Notes: generated by a model not told the origin, from the letters alone. Counted from the stretch's first letter, positions 44,730 through 53,801 are shown. The stretch is DNA of 64,000 bases from Micromonospora sicca (GCF_003172935.1 NZ_QGKS01000258.1:1-64000); one strand, 5' to 3'. Numbers and translations are program-made.

Positions 44730-45937
44730 GACGGACGTCGACGCGGTACCACCCGGCGCCGGGCGCCCTGGCGAGCGAGCCGGTCAGCCGGGGGAACCTG
44801 CGACTGCTGCAGCTGACCTCGTTCACCAGCGCGCTGGACCGGGCCTCGATCGCCCCGATCATCCTGCTCATCGCGCGGGACCTGCACCGGTCCGTCGACG
44901 CCGTCGCACTCGTCGCAACCTCCTACTTCTTCGCGTACGGGATCATGCAGCTGGTCTGGGCGATGGTCTCCGAACGCCTGGGGCGGGTGCGGACCATGCG
45001 CCTGGCGCTCGCCCTCGCCTGCCTGTCCGGGGCGTTCTCCGTCGTGGCGCCCGGACTGCCCGCCCTGCTGGCGGCCCGGACGATCGCCGGTGCCACCTTC
45101 GCCGCCGCCGTCCCCGGAGCCCTGATCTACATCGGTGACATGCTCCCGATGCAGCGCCGGCAGCCCGCCCTCGCCGACCTCGCCACCGGCACTGCCCTGG
45201 GCCTCACGATCGGCACCGTCGCGGCCGCCGTCGTCGCCGAACACCTTGGTTGGCGCAGCGCCTTCGCCGTCACGGCCGTGGTGGCCGGCGTACTGGCGGT
45301 GCTGCTCTCCCGGCTGCCCGAGCCTCGGCGCGGCCCCCGTCAGCCGCTGTTCGGCCGGCTCCCCGCGCTCGCCCGCAACCGCGGCGCGCTGCTGGTACTG
45401 AGCATTTCCTGGCTGGAAGGCTTCACCGTGCTGGGCTTCCTCGTCTTCGTGCCCACCGTGCTGCAGACCCAGGGGGCCAGCCCGTCGGTGTCGGGGCTGG
45501 TGGTCGCGGTCTACGGTATCGGCGTGGTGGCCAGCGCGGCCGGCGTGAAGCGGCTGGCGCGACGGCGCTCCCCAGGGGCGATCATCGGCGCCGGCGGCGC
45601 CTGCCTGATTGCGGCGTTCACCCTGCTCGCGATGAGCCGCAGCGCGGTCGCCGCCTTCGGGGCCTGCGCGCTGCTCGGCGCCGCGTGGGCGCTGATGCAC
45701 ACGAGCCTGCAGGCGTGGGCCACCGACGTGGCGCCGGAGTCGCGGGCGCTGGTGGTGTCCGCGTTCGCGGCCATGCTCTTCATCGGCAACGCCGCCGGCA
45801 CCTACGTCGGCGGCCTCCTGCTGGCGGGTCCCGCGAACCCGCTGCTGTTCGTCCTGCCGGCGGCCATCGGAGTGCCGCTCAGCGTGGTGGCGACCTTCGG
45901 CCGGTCCCAGCACGTAGCCTCGACCCCGGCCGGCTGA
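44726..45937 (+). CDS. MFS transporter
   Basis: A 403-residue major-facilitator protein with about 12 hydrophobic segments. The loop 2-3 motif is VSERLGRVRTMRLALALA, and segment 5 is TALGLTIGTVAAAVVAEHLGWRSAFAVTAVVAGVLAVLLSRLPEP, typical of drug/H+ antiporter-type or aromatic-acid MFS proteins. GTG start overlaps the iclR stop, so both are made together. It may import the block 2 substrate or export an intermediate. Confidence 0.88.
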   Translation: MRRTSTRYHPAPGALASEPVSRGNLRLLQLTSFTSALDRASIAPIILLIARDLHRSVDAVALVATSYFFAYGIMQLVWAMVSERLGRVRTMRLALALACLSGAFSVVAPGLPALLAARTIAGATFAAAVPGALIYIGDMLPMQRRQPALADLATGTALGLTIGTVAAAVVAEHLGWRSAFAVTAVVAGVLAVLLSRLPEPRRGPRQPLFGRLPALARNRGALLVLSISWLEGFTVLGFLVFVPTVLQTQGASPSVSGLVVAVYGIGVVASAAGVKRLARRRSPGAIIGAGGACLIAAFTLLAMSRSAVAAFGACALLGAAWALMHTSLQAWATDVAPESRALVVSAFAAMLFIGNAAGTYVGGLLLAGPANPLLFVLPAAIGVPLSVVATFGRSQHVASTPAG

Positions 45938-45948
45938 CCCCTGATGCG

Positions 45949-45984
45949 CGCCGGCCGCCAGACCAGGTGGTGTGGCGGCCGGCG
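45949..45984. terminator. Bidirectional hairpin between MFS and UbiD genes
   Basis: Perfect 12-bp arms CGCCGGCCGCCA and TGGCGGCCGGCG around a 12-base loop, between two converging genes. No T run. Confidence 0.65.
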
Positions 45985-45997
45985 GGGGACGGGGTAG

Positions 45998-47443
45998 TCA
46001 GTCGAGGAACTGCCCCCAGCGCTGCTGCACCTCGCGCAGGTAGGCCGGGTCGCTCTCCGCGACGCGCGGGAACGACTTCAGCCGGTGCCAGGGACGGCAG
46101 GCGTCGATGACCGCACGGCTGTTGTACGGCGTCTGGTCCGGCTCCAGCATGGGGTCGAGCTTGCTGCCCCAGGTCCTGTTCATGATCTCGATGTCGGTCG
46201 CCGGATCGCTCCGGGTGGACATCGCCCAGACCACCTCGCCGAGGTCGGTGACGTCTATGTCTTCGTCCACGACCACGACGTAGCGGTTCATGTAGGCCGC
46301 CGCCGGGCACTGCGCCGCCAGGTAACCCACCTGCCGGGCGTGGCCGGCGTAGCGCTGCTCGATGGCCACGGCGATGAACAGCCGGCCGCCGCCGGTCTCG
46401 TGCGCCCAGGCCGACTTCACGCCCGGTACTCCCATGGAGACCAGCTCGTCCTGGATCATCGCGGACTTCATCACGGTCCGCATGTAGCTGTAGTCATGCG
46501 GGGGCTTGCCGGGCGGGGCACCGAGCAGGATCGGGTTGTCCCGGTAGTAGATCCGGTTCACTCGCAGGTTCGGCGTCGGGCGCGGCGAGCCGGCGTAGTA
46601 GCCGGTCCACTCGCCGAACGGGCCCTCCACCCGGCTCTCCTCGGGCGTGAGCCAGCCCTCGACCACGATCTCGGTCCCGGCCGGGATGGGCAGCCCGGTC
46701 TCCTCCCCGAGGACGACGGGGACCCGCTGACCGAGCACCGCGCCGGCGTACTCCAGTTCGGAGATGCCGCCGGGCACCTCTGTGCCGCCCAGCGCGAGCA
46801 GGAGGGGGTCGTGACCGAAGCTGACGGTGACCGGGGCCCGGCCCTCCCGGGCGAACCACCGCTCGATGTTCTGCGCCCCGTGTTTACCCGGTACGGCGGC
46901 GATCGTCGTCGCCCGACCGTCGTCCTGGACCTGCATCCGGTAGCACCCGCCATTGTGGACGCCGGTCTCCGGGTCGCTGGTTACCACCAAGCAGCCGGTA
47001 CCGATGAACCGGCCGCCGTCGTGGCCGTGCCAGCGCGGTACGGGAAACGCCAGCAGGTTGGCGTCGTTCCCCTCCAGCACGTTCTCGTGGAACGGCGCCC
47101 GCTCCACCACCTCTACCGGGAAGTCGCGAGCGGCCGCCGCCCACTTCGATGGCTTGCCCCGCAACGCCTCGACCAGGCCGAAGTCGTCGAGGTCGTCACC
47201 CAGCCGCAGGGTACGGCCGAAGCGCCTCGACGTGCCCGTGCTGCCGACCAGCAGCCGGTGGCCGGACGGGTAGTCGACGATGTCGTCGAAGAGCAGCGCC
47301 TGCGGCTTCGGTCGGCGGTAGCTCAGCTCGGCGATGCCGCCGATCTCAAGGTCCCAGTGTGCACCGTGGACGTGCCGCAGCTCCCCGATCCGCTCCACGT
47401 CCTCGATGAACGTACGCAGGCTGAGTAGCGGTTCATCGGTCAT
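45998..47443 (-). CDS. UbiD-family prFMN-dependent (de)carboxylase
   Basis: A 481-residue UbiD-fold protein. Family positions include SLRTFIEDVERIGELRHVHG, NDANLLAFPVPRWHGHDGGRFIGTGCLVVT, NGGCYRMQVQDDGRAT with the prFMN-contacting Arg, and VEGPFGEWTGYYAG holding a catalytic Glu (about residue 280). TRSDPATDIEIMNRTWGSKLDP near the end is typical. Such enzymes decarboxylate aromatic, heteroaromatic or acrylic acids (vanillate, furandicarboxylate, pyrrole-2-carboxylate types). prFMN made by UbiX is needed; no ubiX lies in the window. The start overlaps the hydrolase stop, so it is the last gene of the molybdenum-hydroxylase operon. Confidence 0.9.
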   Translation of the reverse strand: MTDEPLLSLRTFIEDVERIGELRHVHGAHWDLEIGGIAELSYRRPKPQALLFDDIVDYPSGHRLLVGSTGTSRRFGRTLRLGDDLDDFGLVEALRGKPSKWAAAARDFPVEVVERAPFHENVLEGNDANLLAFPVPRWHGHDGGRFIGTGCLVVTSDPETGVHNGGCYRMQVQDDGRATTIAAVPGKHGAQNIERWFAREGRAPVTVSFGHDPLLLALGGTEVPGGISELEYAGAVLGQRVPVVLGEETGLPIPAGTEIVVEGWLTPEESRVEGPFGEWTGYYAGSPRPTPNLRVNRIYYRDNPILLGAPPGKPPHDYSYMRTVMKSAMIQDELVSMGVPGVKSAWAHETGGGRLFIAVAIEQRYAGHARQVGYLAAQCPAAAYMNRYVVVVDEDIDVTDLGEVVWAMSTRSDPATDIEIMNRTWGSKLDPMLEPDQTPYNSRAVIDACRPWHRLKSFPRVAESDPAYLREVQQRWGQFLD

Positions 47444-48237
47444 CGCGGAAGCCTCCCGTCCACCAGGTGCGCGGCCAGAATAGGCCAGTAGTCCGGGCGC
47501 TCGAGCAGCGACATATGGCGCGCTCCGGGGAGCACCTCCAGCGCGGTCCGGGGGATCCCGTCGGCGAGCACCGCAGCCATCTCCGGCGGCGTGGCGTAAT
47601 CCCCCTCGCCGACGACGACCAGCGTCTCCGCGGTGATCCGCCCCAGTTCGGCGGTGCCGTCGAAGCCGCCCATCGCCCGGGACGCGGCGGCGTGGGCGGC
47701 GGAGTCGGTAGCCAGGAAGATGTCTACGAGCCGCTGCACTTCGTCCGGGTTTTTCTCCCGGAAGGCATCACTGAACCAGCGAGTGACCTGGAAGTCAATC
47801 AGCTCCTGGCGGGGCTTGCTTTCCACGTTCCTCGCCCGCTCGGCCCAGTTGGCCTCGCGGTCCGGGCCGTAGCAGGCGGTGGTGTCCGCCAGCAATAACC
47901 GGTCGACCAGCTCGGGGTGGCGCTCGGCGAGGGCGATCGCGGTGCAGCCGCCCATGGACATGCCGGCCAGCCGGGCCGGCGCGCCTCCGGTCAGCGTCCG
48001 CAGCACCGCCGCAGCGTCCTCGGCCATGTCGTGGATGGTGAACGGCTTGCCGTCCCAGGCCGTGGCGCCGTGCCCGCGGGCGTCGAGCGCGAACACCTGC
48101 GCCCGCTCGCCTAGGACGGCCGCGATCGGGTCCCAGAACCGGCCCGACAGCGCCAACGGGTGCAGCAGCAGGACCACCGGCCCGGTGTCTCCGGTCCGGT
48201 GCACCTCGAACGTGCCGCGCTCGGTCTCGACCCTCAT
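47440..48237 (-). CDS. Alpha/beta hydrolase (enol-lactonase or N-formylmaleamate-deformylase type)
   Basis: A 265-residue alpha/beta hydrolase. Oxyanion region VVLLLHPLALSGRFWDPI; FALDARGHGATAWDGKPFTIHDMAEDAAAVLRTL; nucleophile Ser in LAGMSMGGCTAIALAERHPE (about 98); Asp in VVVGEGDYATPPEMA (about 212); His in GARHMSLLERPDYW (about 240). This pattern is shared by PcaD-like enol-lactonases and NicD-like deformylases. In this operon it would open a lactone or hydrolyse an amide produced after ring hydroxylation or cleavage. Both ends overlap the neighbours by ATGA. Confidence 0.85.
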   Translation of the reverse strand: MRVETERGTFEVHRTGDTGPVVLLLHPLALSGRFWDPIAAVLGERAQVFALDARGHGATAWDGKPFTIHDMAEDAAAVLRTLTGGAPARLAGMSMGGCTAIALAERHPELVDRLLLADTTACYGPDREANWAERARNVESKPRQELIDFQVTRWFSDAFREKNPDEVQRLVDIFLATDSAAHAAASRAMGGFDGTAELGRITAETLVVVGEGDYATPPEMAAVLADGIPRTALEVLPGARHMSLLERPDYWPILAAHLVDGRLPR

Positions 48238-48695
48238 GCCCGCGCCCTCCGTTCCGCCGCAACCTCCACGGCCCGGCAGATCTCCTGGTACGTGCCGCAC
48301 CGGCAGATGTTGCCCTCCAGGTGGGCGACGATCTGCTCGCGGTCCGGCTGCGGGTTCTCCGCCAGCAACTCGTGCGCCATGAGGACGAACCCGGGGATGC
48401 AGTACCCACACTGCATGGCCCGCGACTCGACGAACGCGGTCACCACCGCGTCGTCCTCCGGCAGCCCGTCCGCGGTCGTCAGCTCGGCCCCGTCGTACCG
48501 CACCGCCCGCGCCAGGCAGCTGCTCACGCTGGTACCGCCGACGAGGACGGTGCACGCGCCGCACGCGCCGACCCCGCAGCCCTCGCGGACGCTGTAGGCG
48601 CCGATCTTGTCGCGCAGGACGTCGAGCAGGAGCTCGTCGTCGTCGACGGGTACGTCGTACCGGCGACCGTTGACGGTCAGCTGGATGAGCTTCAC
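48234..48695 (-). CDS. Molybdenum hydroxylase, [2Fe-2S] small subunit
   Basis: A 153-residue iron-sulfur subunit of the CoxS/xanthine-dehydrogenase type. Plant-type cluster ligands are in REGCGVGACGACTVLVGG ... SSC (about 39-60); the second cluster is in QCGYCIPGFVLMAHELL and NICRCGTYQEICRAV. It passes electrons from the molybdopterin subunit to the FAD subunit. It overlaps both neighbours by four bases. Confidence 0.93.
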   Translation of the reverse strand: MKLIQLTVNGRRYDVPVDDDELLLDVLRDKIGAYSVREGCGVGACGACTVLVGGTSVSSCLARAVRYDGAELTTADGLPEDDAVVTAFVESRAMQCGYCIPGFVLMAHELLAENPQPDREQIVAHLEGNICRCGTYQEICRAVEVAAERRARA

Positions 48696-51028
48696 TTCTC
48701 GACTCCTGCCTCGTCCATCGCCTGCAGCACGCGCTCCGGGGAGAGCGGCAGGCGGGTGATGCGGACCCCCACGGCGTCCCGCACCGCGTTGGCGACGGCC
48801 GGCGCGATCGGGATGATCCCGGTCTCGCCGACGCCCTTCGCCCCGAACGGCCCGGTGGCGTGCGGACTCTCGATGATGATCGGGGTGAGCTTGCCGGGCA
48901 GGTCCTTGACCGACGGGAGCTGGTAGTCCAGCAGAGTCGAGTTCAGCATCTGGCCCTGGTCGAAGACCAGCTCGTCGAAGAGCGCGTGGCCCAGGCCCAT
49001 GATCGCCGATCCGGCGAGCTGCTGCTCCACAAGGGTCGGGTTGATGGCGCGCCCGACGTCACCGGCCACGACGAGGTGCTCGACGCGTACCCGTCCGGTC
49101 CACCGGTCTACCAGCAACTGCACGGCGACGGCGCCGGCAAACCAGTGCTCGGTCGCCTTCGCCGACCGACCGGTCTCCTTGTCGTACGGCTGCCAGCTGG
49201 TCGTGTAGTTGAACTCCTCGGTCAGCGTCGCGCCCCGCGCTCCGAAGTGCTCGTGGATGAGCTCGGAGATGCGGTAGACCTCGCCGCTCGCCGTGTTGAG
49301 CACACCGTCGGCGGTCAGCTTCAGGTCTCTGCTGGAGCCGCCCGCACGCTTGGCGGCGAGGTCGACCAGGCGCTCGCGCATCCGCTCGGCGACACCCCGC
49401 ACCGCGTTACCGGTGTGGTAGGTCGAGCGGCTGCCAGCGGTGATGGTGTCGTACGGCGTGACGTCGGTGTCGACGGCGACGACTCGGATCCGCTCCGCGT
49501 CCATGCTCAGCACCTCGGCCACGATCTGCGGCATGATCGTGTCGCTGCCCTGGCCCATGTCGACCGTACTGATCATCAGGGTGGCCGACCCGTCCTGGTT
49601 CAGCTGCAGCACGGCGTTCGCGACGGTGGGCGTGAGGACGGCCTTGATGCCGACCGCGACACCGCGCCCGCGCCGCCAGCGACCCGAGCCACGGTCGAGT
49701 GGCTTGTCCCAGCCGATCGCCTCGGTCACCGCGTCCAGGCAGCCGACGAAGTCGGCGCTGTGCATGACGGTGCCCATGTAGCTCTCGTCGCCCTCGCGCA
49801 GCAGGTTGCGGCGCCGGAACCCGGCCGGGTCCTCACCGCGCGCGCGGGCGAGTTCGTCGATCAGCGTCTCGTGCGACCAGGTGACCTGGGGGACGCCGAA
49901 GCCGCGAAACGGGCCGGCCGACGGCTTGTTGGTGTAGATGCACCGGGACCGGATGGCGACGTTCGGGATCTTGTAGGGGCCGGCGGCGATCATCCCCGAC
50001 TTCGCGGTGATGCGCGGGCCGACGTCGGCGTACGCGCCGGTGTCGTAGCGGACGTCGGCGATGGCCGAGGTGAGGTTGCCGTCGGCGTCCGCCGACATGC
50101 TGCTGATGACGCCGGCCCCGTGGCGGGTGGTCAGCAGGAAGGCCTCCTCGCGGGAGGCGACCATCCGCACCTCGCGTCGGTGGAGCCAGGCCAGCGCCGC
50201 GATGAGGGGTTCGAGCCGGTCGTACATCTTGGACCCGAAGCTGCCACCGAGCGGCGCCACGCGGATGCGCACGTGACTGAGCGGCAGGCCGAGCATGTCG
50301 GCCACCGACTGGCGCACGTAGGACGGCGTCTGCGTCGTCGAGTACAGCTCGAGCCGGTCGGCCTCCACCCAGCCGATGGTCGCCGGCAGTTCGATCGGCA
50401 CGTGGTGCACTGGCGGCGCCCAGAACTCGAAGCCGACCGAGGTGCCCTGGGTCGCGGCGCTCTCCGGGTCGCCGAGCTTCAGGTTGTACTGGTACGCGAT
50501 GTTGGTCTCGGTCTTGCCCGACAGGTGCCGCAGGTCGCCGAAGACGACCGACGGCCGCAGCGCGTCGTGCACGAAGGCCCGCTCCGCGAGGGCGTCCGCG
50601 ACGTCGTAGATCGGCTCGAGGTCCTCGTACTCGACGTACACGAGCTCTGCGGCCTCGCGGGCCGTGGCGACGTCACGGGCCAGGACCGCGACGACCGGCT
50701 CGCCGACGTAGCGGACCCGGTCGACGGCGAGCGGCGGCTGGTCGGAGAAGGCCGGACCGGTGAACATCCGGTCACCGAGGACCTTGTACAGGTCGGCGCC
50801 GGTGACCACGCCCTCGACGCCGTCGAGGGCGGCGGCCTCGGAGACGTCGATGCTCGTGATCCGCGCGTGCGGGCGGGTGCTCCGGTGCACCGCGACGTGC
50901 GCGCAGCCGCCGTGCGGCCGGTCGGCGACGTGCCGGAGCTGGCCAAGGACCTTGCCGGCGGCGCCGACGCGGGACCGGCGGGAGCCGACGCCCGTGTCGA
51001 CGCCGGGTTCGGGGGTGGTCTGCGTCAT
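48692..51028 (-). CDS. Molybdenum hydroxylase, molybdopterin-binding large subunit
   Basis: A 778-residue large subunit of the xanthine-oxidase family. RVGAAGKVLGQLRHVADRPHGGCAHVAVHRS opens it; VAPLGGSFGSKMYDRLEP, STVDMGQGSDTIMPQIVAEVL and FGAKGVGETGIIPIAPAVANAVRDA are molybdopterin contacts, the last with the catalytic Glu. The active-site loop reads SAGPFRGFGVPQVTW, like xanthine and aromatic hydroxylases. The AYRCSFR loop of form I CO dehydrogenase is absent, so this is a hydroxylase of an N-heterocycle, aldehyde or CoA ester rather than CO dehydrogenase. ATG 51028 with GGGAGGA upstream is preferred over 51043. Confidence 0.9.
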   Translation of the reverse strand: MTQTTPEPGVDTGVGSRRSRVGAAGKVLGQLRHVADRPHGGCAHVAVHRSTRPHARITSIDVSEAAALDGVEGVVTGADLYKVLGDRMFTGPAFSDQPPLAVDRVRYVGEPVVAVLARDVATAREAAELVYVEYEDLEPIYDVADALAERAFVHDALRPSVVFGDLRHLSGKTETNIAYQYNLKLGDPESAATQGTSVGFEFWAPPVHHVPIELPATIGWVEADRLELYSTTQTPSYVRQSVADMLGLPLSHVRIRVAPLGGSFGSKMYDRLEPLIAALAWLHRREVRMVASREEAFLLTTRHGAGVISSMSADADGNLTSAIADVRYDTGAYADVGPRITAKSGMIAAGPYKIPNVAIRSRCIYTNKPSAGPFRGFGVPQVTWSHETLIDELARARGEDPAGFRRRNLLREGDESYMGTVMHSADFVGCLDAVTEAIGWDKPLDRGSGRWRRGRGVAVGIKAVLTPTVANAVLQLNQDGSATLMISTVDMGQGSDTIMPQIVAEVLSMDAERIRVVAVDTDVTPYDTITAGSRSTYHTGNAVRGVAERMRERLVDLAAKRAGGSSRDLKLTADGVLNTASGEVYRISELIHEHFGARGATLTEEFNYTTSWQPYDKETGRSAKATEHWFAGAVAVQLLVDRWTGRVRVEHLVVAGDVGRAINPTLVEQQLAGSAIMGLGHALFDELVFDQGQMLNSTLLDYQLPSVKDLPGKLTPIIIESPHATGPFGAKGVGETGIIPIAPAVANAVRDAVGVRITRLPLSPERVLQAMDEAGVEK

Positions 51029-51858
51029 CGGGCTTCCTCCCATGCGCGCCGGACGGCGTCCTCGGTTGCGACGAGGCCGAGCTTCCGCTTGTAGTCGGCG
51101 CTGCCGCGGACGTCGGGAATCGGGTCGAGCTCCGGCTCGACGGCGGCCGTGGCCGCGGCGACCGCCGCGTCGACGCCGCCACCGTCGAGCGGGACCTCGA
51201 CGTACCGGGGCACGTGGGCCAGCGCGCCGAGCCCCAGCCGGAGCGTCCGTCGCTCCGCGTCTACCTGCGCGGCCACGGACGCGGCGGGCCAGTCATTCTC
51301 CCCGAGGCTGCTCATTTTCACGAAGGTCGACGAGTTCCCGGCCGGAGCGGCCGGGATGTGCAGCGCGGTGATCAGCTCCCCCGGCTCCACGGCGGTGACC
51401 TGGAAGTCGACGAAGAAGTCGCGGATGGGCACGGTACGCGTACCGCGGACCGAGGTCAGCTCGACGCGGGCACCGAGGACGAGCAGCGCCGTCGGCGGGT
51501 CGAGCCGGTAGTCGCCGTGGGCGATGTTGCCGCCGACGCTCGCGGTGTTGCGGACCCGCGGGTTGGCGACGTGGCCGTAGGTCTGCGCGGCCAGCGGCAC
51601 CCGGCGACGGACGACCTCGCTGGTCTCCATCCGCCGGAGCGTGGTCATCGGCCCCACCCGAAGGCCCTCGGCCGTCTCCTCAATCTCGGCGAGTCCGGGA
51701 ACCCGGGAGAGGTCGACGAGGTTACCGGCGAACAGCACCCCCTGCTTGATGAGGATCTGGATCGCCGTACCGCCGCCGTAGACCATCGTCTCCTCGAGGG
51801 TGTCGAGAAGCTCGCACGCCTCGGCCAGCGAGGTCGGCTGGTGCAGTGGCGGCTTCAT
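51025..51858 (-). CDS. Molybdenum hydroxylase, FAD-binding medium subunit
   Basis: A 277-residue CoxM-type subunit. ETMVYGGGTAIQILIKQGVLFAGNLVDLSRVPGL is the first FAD loop and RNTASVGGNIAHGDYRLDPPTALLVLGARVEL the second; the C-terminal CO_deh_flav_C domain follows (VKMSSLGENDWPAASVAAQV). It hands electrons from the iron-sulfur clusters to NAD or a quinone. Gene order medium-large-small, all overlapping by ATGA, is the classical hydroxylase arrangement. Confidence 0.9.
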   Translation of the reverse strand: MKPPLHQPTSLAEACELLDTLEETMVYGGGTAIQILIKQGVLFAGNLVDLSRVPGLAEIEETAEGLRVGPMTTLRRMETSEVVRRRVPLAAQTYGHVANPRVRNTASVGGNIAHGDYRLDPPTALLVLGARVELTSVRGTRTVPIRDFFVDFQVTAVEPGELITALHIPAAPAGNSSTFVKMSSLGENDWPAASVAAQVDAERRTLRLGLGALAHVPRYVEVPLDGGGVDAAVAAATAAVEPELDPIPDVRGSADYKRKLGLVATEDAVRRAWEEAR

Positions 51859-52520
51859 TTGCCACTCCTCGCGCGCCGCCGGCCGAACAGCCAGGCCACG
51901 AACGCCAGCACCGCACCGACCAGCGCGGGCTTCTTCACCGGCACCGGCTGCTCGGCGAGCGGCGTCTCCACCACGGCCACCGGCTGCGCGACACCACCGG
52001 CCTCGGCGGCGGCCGGAGCGGCGCCGGTGGCCGGTACCGCCTTCGCCTTCCCGCCGGCCCTGACCTCGTCGATCGGGACGCCGGTGCAGATCTGGGTGAA
52101 CTTCTCGACGAACTGCTTCTCCACCTCCGCGGTGCGCCGCCGGAAGATGGACTCGCCCATCCGGCCGAGCTTGCCCCAGAGCGCCATCTCCATGCTGTAG
52201 CTGACCTCGGAGCCGTTGCCGTTGGGAAGCACGCCGAGGACGGCGTCGAGCTTGAGGGAGCTGCCCAGCCGGCGGTCCTCGCCCTTGAGCACGGCCCGCA
52301 CCTCGCGCGGCGGGTCGAGGCCGACGATCTCCGCCGAGAAGGAGGCGTTGAAGCGCACGTGCGCGATCTCGTTGACCAGGCGCCCGGAGTAGTGCCGCTC
52401 GTCGACCTGTACCAGCTCTTCGCAGCCCGGGATACAGGCCGCCATCGTGTGCGGGTCCAGGAAGAGTTCGAAGACCCGTTCGCAGTCCACGGGCACGGTG
52501 AAAGTTGAACCGATTTTCAT
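51855..52520 (-). CDS. coxG: CoxG-like SRPBCC protein with C-terminal membrane anchor
   Basis: A 221-residue protein with an SRPBCC/CoxG domain at 1-150 (FTVPVDCERVFELFLDPHTMAACIPGCEELVQVDERHYSG), a Pro/Ala linker, and a C-terminal hydrophobic helix PALVGAVLAFVAWLFGRRRARSGK. CoxG is known to tether CO-dehydrogenase-type enzymes to the membrane, so this hydroxylase probably sits at the inner membrane face and may feed a quinone. It is the first gene of the six-gene operon; operator site C lies 26 bp upstream of the ATG at 52520. Confidence 0.87.
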   Translation of the reverse strand: MKIGSTFTVPVDCERVFELFLDPHTMAACIPGCEELVQVDERHYSGRLVNEIAHVRFNASFSAEIVGLDPPREVRAVLKGEDRRLGSSLKLDAVLGVLPNGNGSEVSYSMEMALWGKLGRMGESIFRRRTAEVEKQFVEKFTQICTGVPIDEVRAGGKAKAVPATGAAPAAAEAGGVAQPVAVVETPLAEQPVPVKKPALVGAVLAFVAWLFGRRRARSGK

Positions 52521-52544
52521 TGATAGACCGCCAAGCGAGACGTG

Positions 52545-52564
52545 GTGTCCTGTAGACAGGACAC
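52545..52564. promoter_or_regulatory. Operator site C, perfect palindrome GTGTCCTG-TAGA-CAGGACAC
   Basis: Eight-base perfect arms around TAGA, 26 bp before coxG. It contains TGTCC-N8-GGACA at 52546-52563 and is the best-conserved of the four sites. It probably controls the whole hydroxylase-UbiD operon. Confidence 0.7.
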
Positions 52565-52663
52565 TAGGTTTCATCGACGGATACGTCAAGGCCGCCGGAA
52601 GGCACTGCGCCGATTCACCCGTACGCAGTGAGCGGACGGCCGCCGGCCGGGTGATAAATAGCC

Positions 52664-52933
52664 ATGAATTCCAACCACCCAGAGCCGGACCTGGCGGTGA
52701 ACGACCAGACGGGCGAGGCGAGCCCCGGCGTGATCCGATCGGTCGAGGAGCACCCGAGCGGCGACATCCCGGCCTCACCGACGCCAGAACCGCCGGAGAC
52801 CGCCGAGGAGACCCAGGCGGCCCGGCGTCCTCCGCCGGGCGCTAAGCCCGCTCAGCCGCGGTCGGACCCGGCGGCCATCTCGCCGCCGAGCAACGTGTTC
52901 GCGTACAGGTCGCGCGAAAGCCCGGCGAAGTGA
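52664..52933 (+). CDS. Small Pro/Glu-rich ORF, doubtful
   Basis: An open frame of 89 codons, MNSNHPEPDLAVNDQTGEAS onward, rich in Pro, Glu and Ala, with no domain. It ends 82 bp inside the convergent isochorismatase-like gene and lacks a good ribosome-binding site. It is the only candidate gene in the 330-bp gap between the coxG and isochorismatase-like genes. Probably not real, but the amino-acid content is not that of a simple antisense shadow over its first 190 bases. Confidence 0.2.
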   Translation: MNSNHPEPDLAVNDQTGEASPGVIRSVEEHPSGDIPASPTPEPPETAEETQAARRPPPGAKPAQPRSDPAAISPPSNVFAYRSRESPAK

Positions 52934-53652
52934 GCCACCGTGTCGGCGAGCGACCGCACGTCCGCGTACTTCTGGTGCAGGTCGAACAGCGACATCGCGT
53001 GCGACGCCTCGCCGCGGTCGAACGTGCACTCCTCGACCACGACCACCCGGTAGTTGAGCGAGAAGGCGTCGGTGACCGTCGCCCGTACGCACCCGCTCGT
53101 GGTGGTACCGCAAACGACCAGCGTGTCGGCCCCGAGGTCCACGAGGTACGAGGCGAGCATCGTGCCGAAGAAGGCGCTGGGCCGCCCCTTGCGCACCACG
53201 ATCTCGTGCGACAGCGGGGCCAGGGCGTCGACGATGTCGTTGCCACGCGGATTGGCCTGGTGCTCGCGGGACCGCGGACTCTTGTCGTTCCAGCGGCCCC
53301 GGTCGAAGAAGGTCGACCCCTCGCGGAAGCCGCTACTGAAAAAGACCGGCATGGCCGCCGCGCGCGCCGCCGCGAGCAGGGTCTTCGTCCGCTCCACAGC
53401 ATCCCACGCCTGCGGCCCGCAACTGCTGGGCCAGCGGTCGACCGACTCCCGCAGCGGCAGCCGGTACTCACCGCAGAAGTTGTAGTTGATGTCGACGACG
53501 AGAAGAACCGGGCGGGCGCCGAAGCCGACCGAGCCGCCGAAGCCCGAGCGGTCGAAGATGTCCCGGTCGCTGTCGGTCAGGAAGCGATCCCACGGGCGCA
53601 CGCGAAGCCCCTTCGTCTCACCCACGCGTCCACGAAAGACCGCGCGCCGCAC
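52852..53652 (-). CDS. Isochorismatase-fold amide hydrolase 1
   Basis: A 266-residue cysteine hydrolase of the isochorismatase/N-carbamoylsarcosine amidase family. Triad: Asp in VLLVVDINYNFCG (about 50), Lys in IVVRKGRPSAFFGTML (about 152), Cys in VCGTTTSGCVRATVTDAF (about 187) with the cis-peptide before it. The sequence RSREHQANPRGNDIVDALAP is like maleamate and carbamoyl-type amidases. It is clearly paralogous to the protein at 54851. The start is uncertain: GTG 53652 or GTG 53625, neither with a strong site. It is divergent from the second binding-protein gene. Likely role: release of ammonia from an amide of the pathway. Confidence 0.84.
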   Translation of the reverse strand: MRRAVFRGRVGETKGLRVRPWDRFLTDSDRDIFDRSGFGGSVGFGARPVLLVVDINYNFCGEYRLPLRESVDRWPSSCGPQAWDAVERTKTLLAAARAAAMPVFFSSGFREGSTFFDRGRWNDKSPRSREHQANPRGNDIVDALAPLSHEIVVRKGRPSAFFGTMLASYLVDLGADTLVVCGTTTSGCVRATVTDAFSLNYRVVVVEECTFDRGEASHAMSLFDLHQKYADVRSLADTVAHFAGLSRDLYANTLLGGEMAAGSDRG

Positions 53653-53783
53653 GGCGCGGCAGTTGACTCGCGACGAGGACAGGATGTTTTGTCAGCGGGA
53701 CGATAGGGCGATCCACCGGCGGCAGTCAAGGTCCAGACACTCGACCGGGGTGACGCGTTGACGGCCGCCATGGAGGTGGCTAC

Positions 53784-53801
53784 TGTCCTGCAAAATGGAC
53801 A
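53784..53801. promoter_or_regulatory. Operator site D, TGTCC-N8-GGACA
   Basis: TGTCCTGCAAAATGGACA, 83 bp before the second binding-protein gene (plus) and 132 bp before the isochorismatase-like gene (minus). Both half-sites match site C exactly. Confidence 0.6.

Noticed and set aside
48234-51858. Calling the molybdenum hydroxylase a CO dehydrogenase
   Set aside because: The large subunit lacks the AYRCSFR active-site loop and has an RGFG-x-PQ loop instead.
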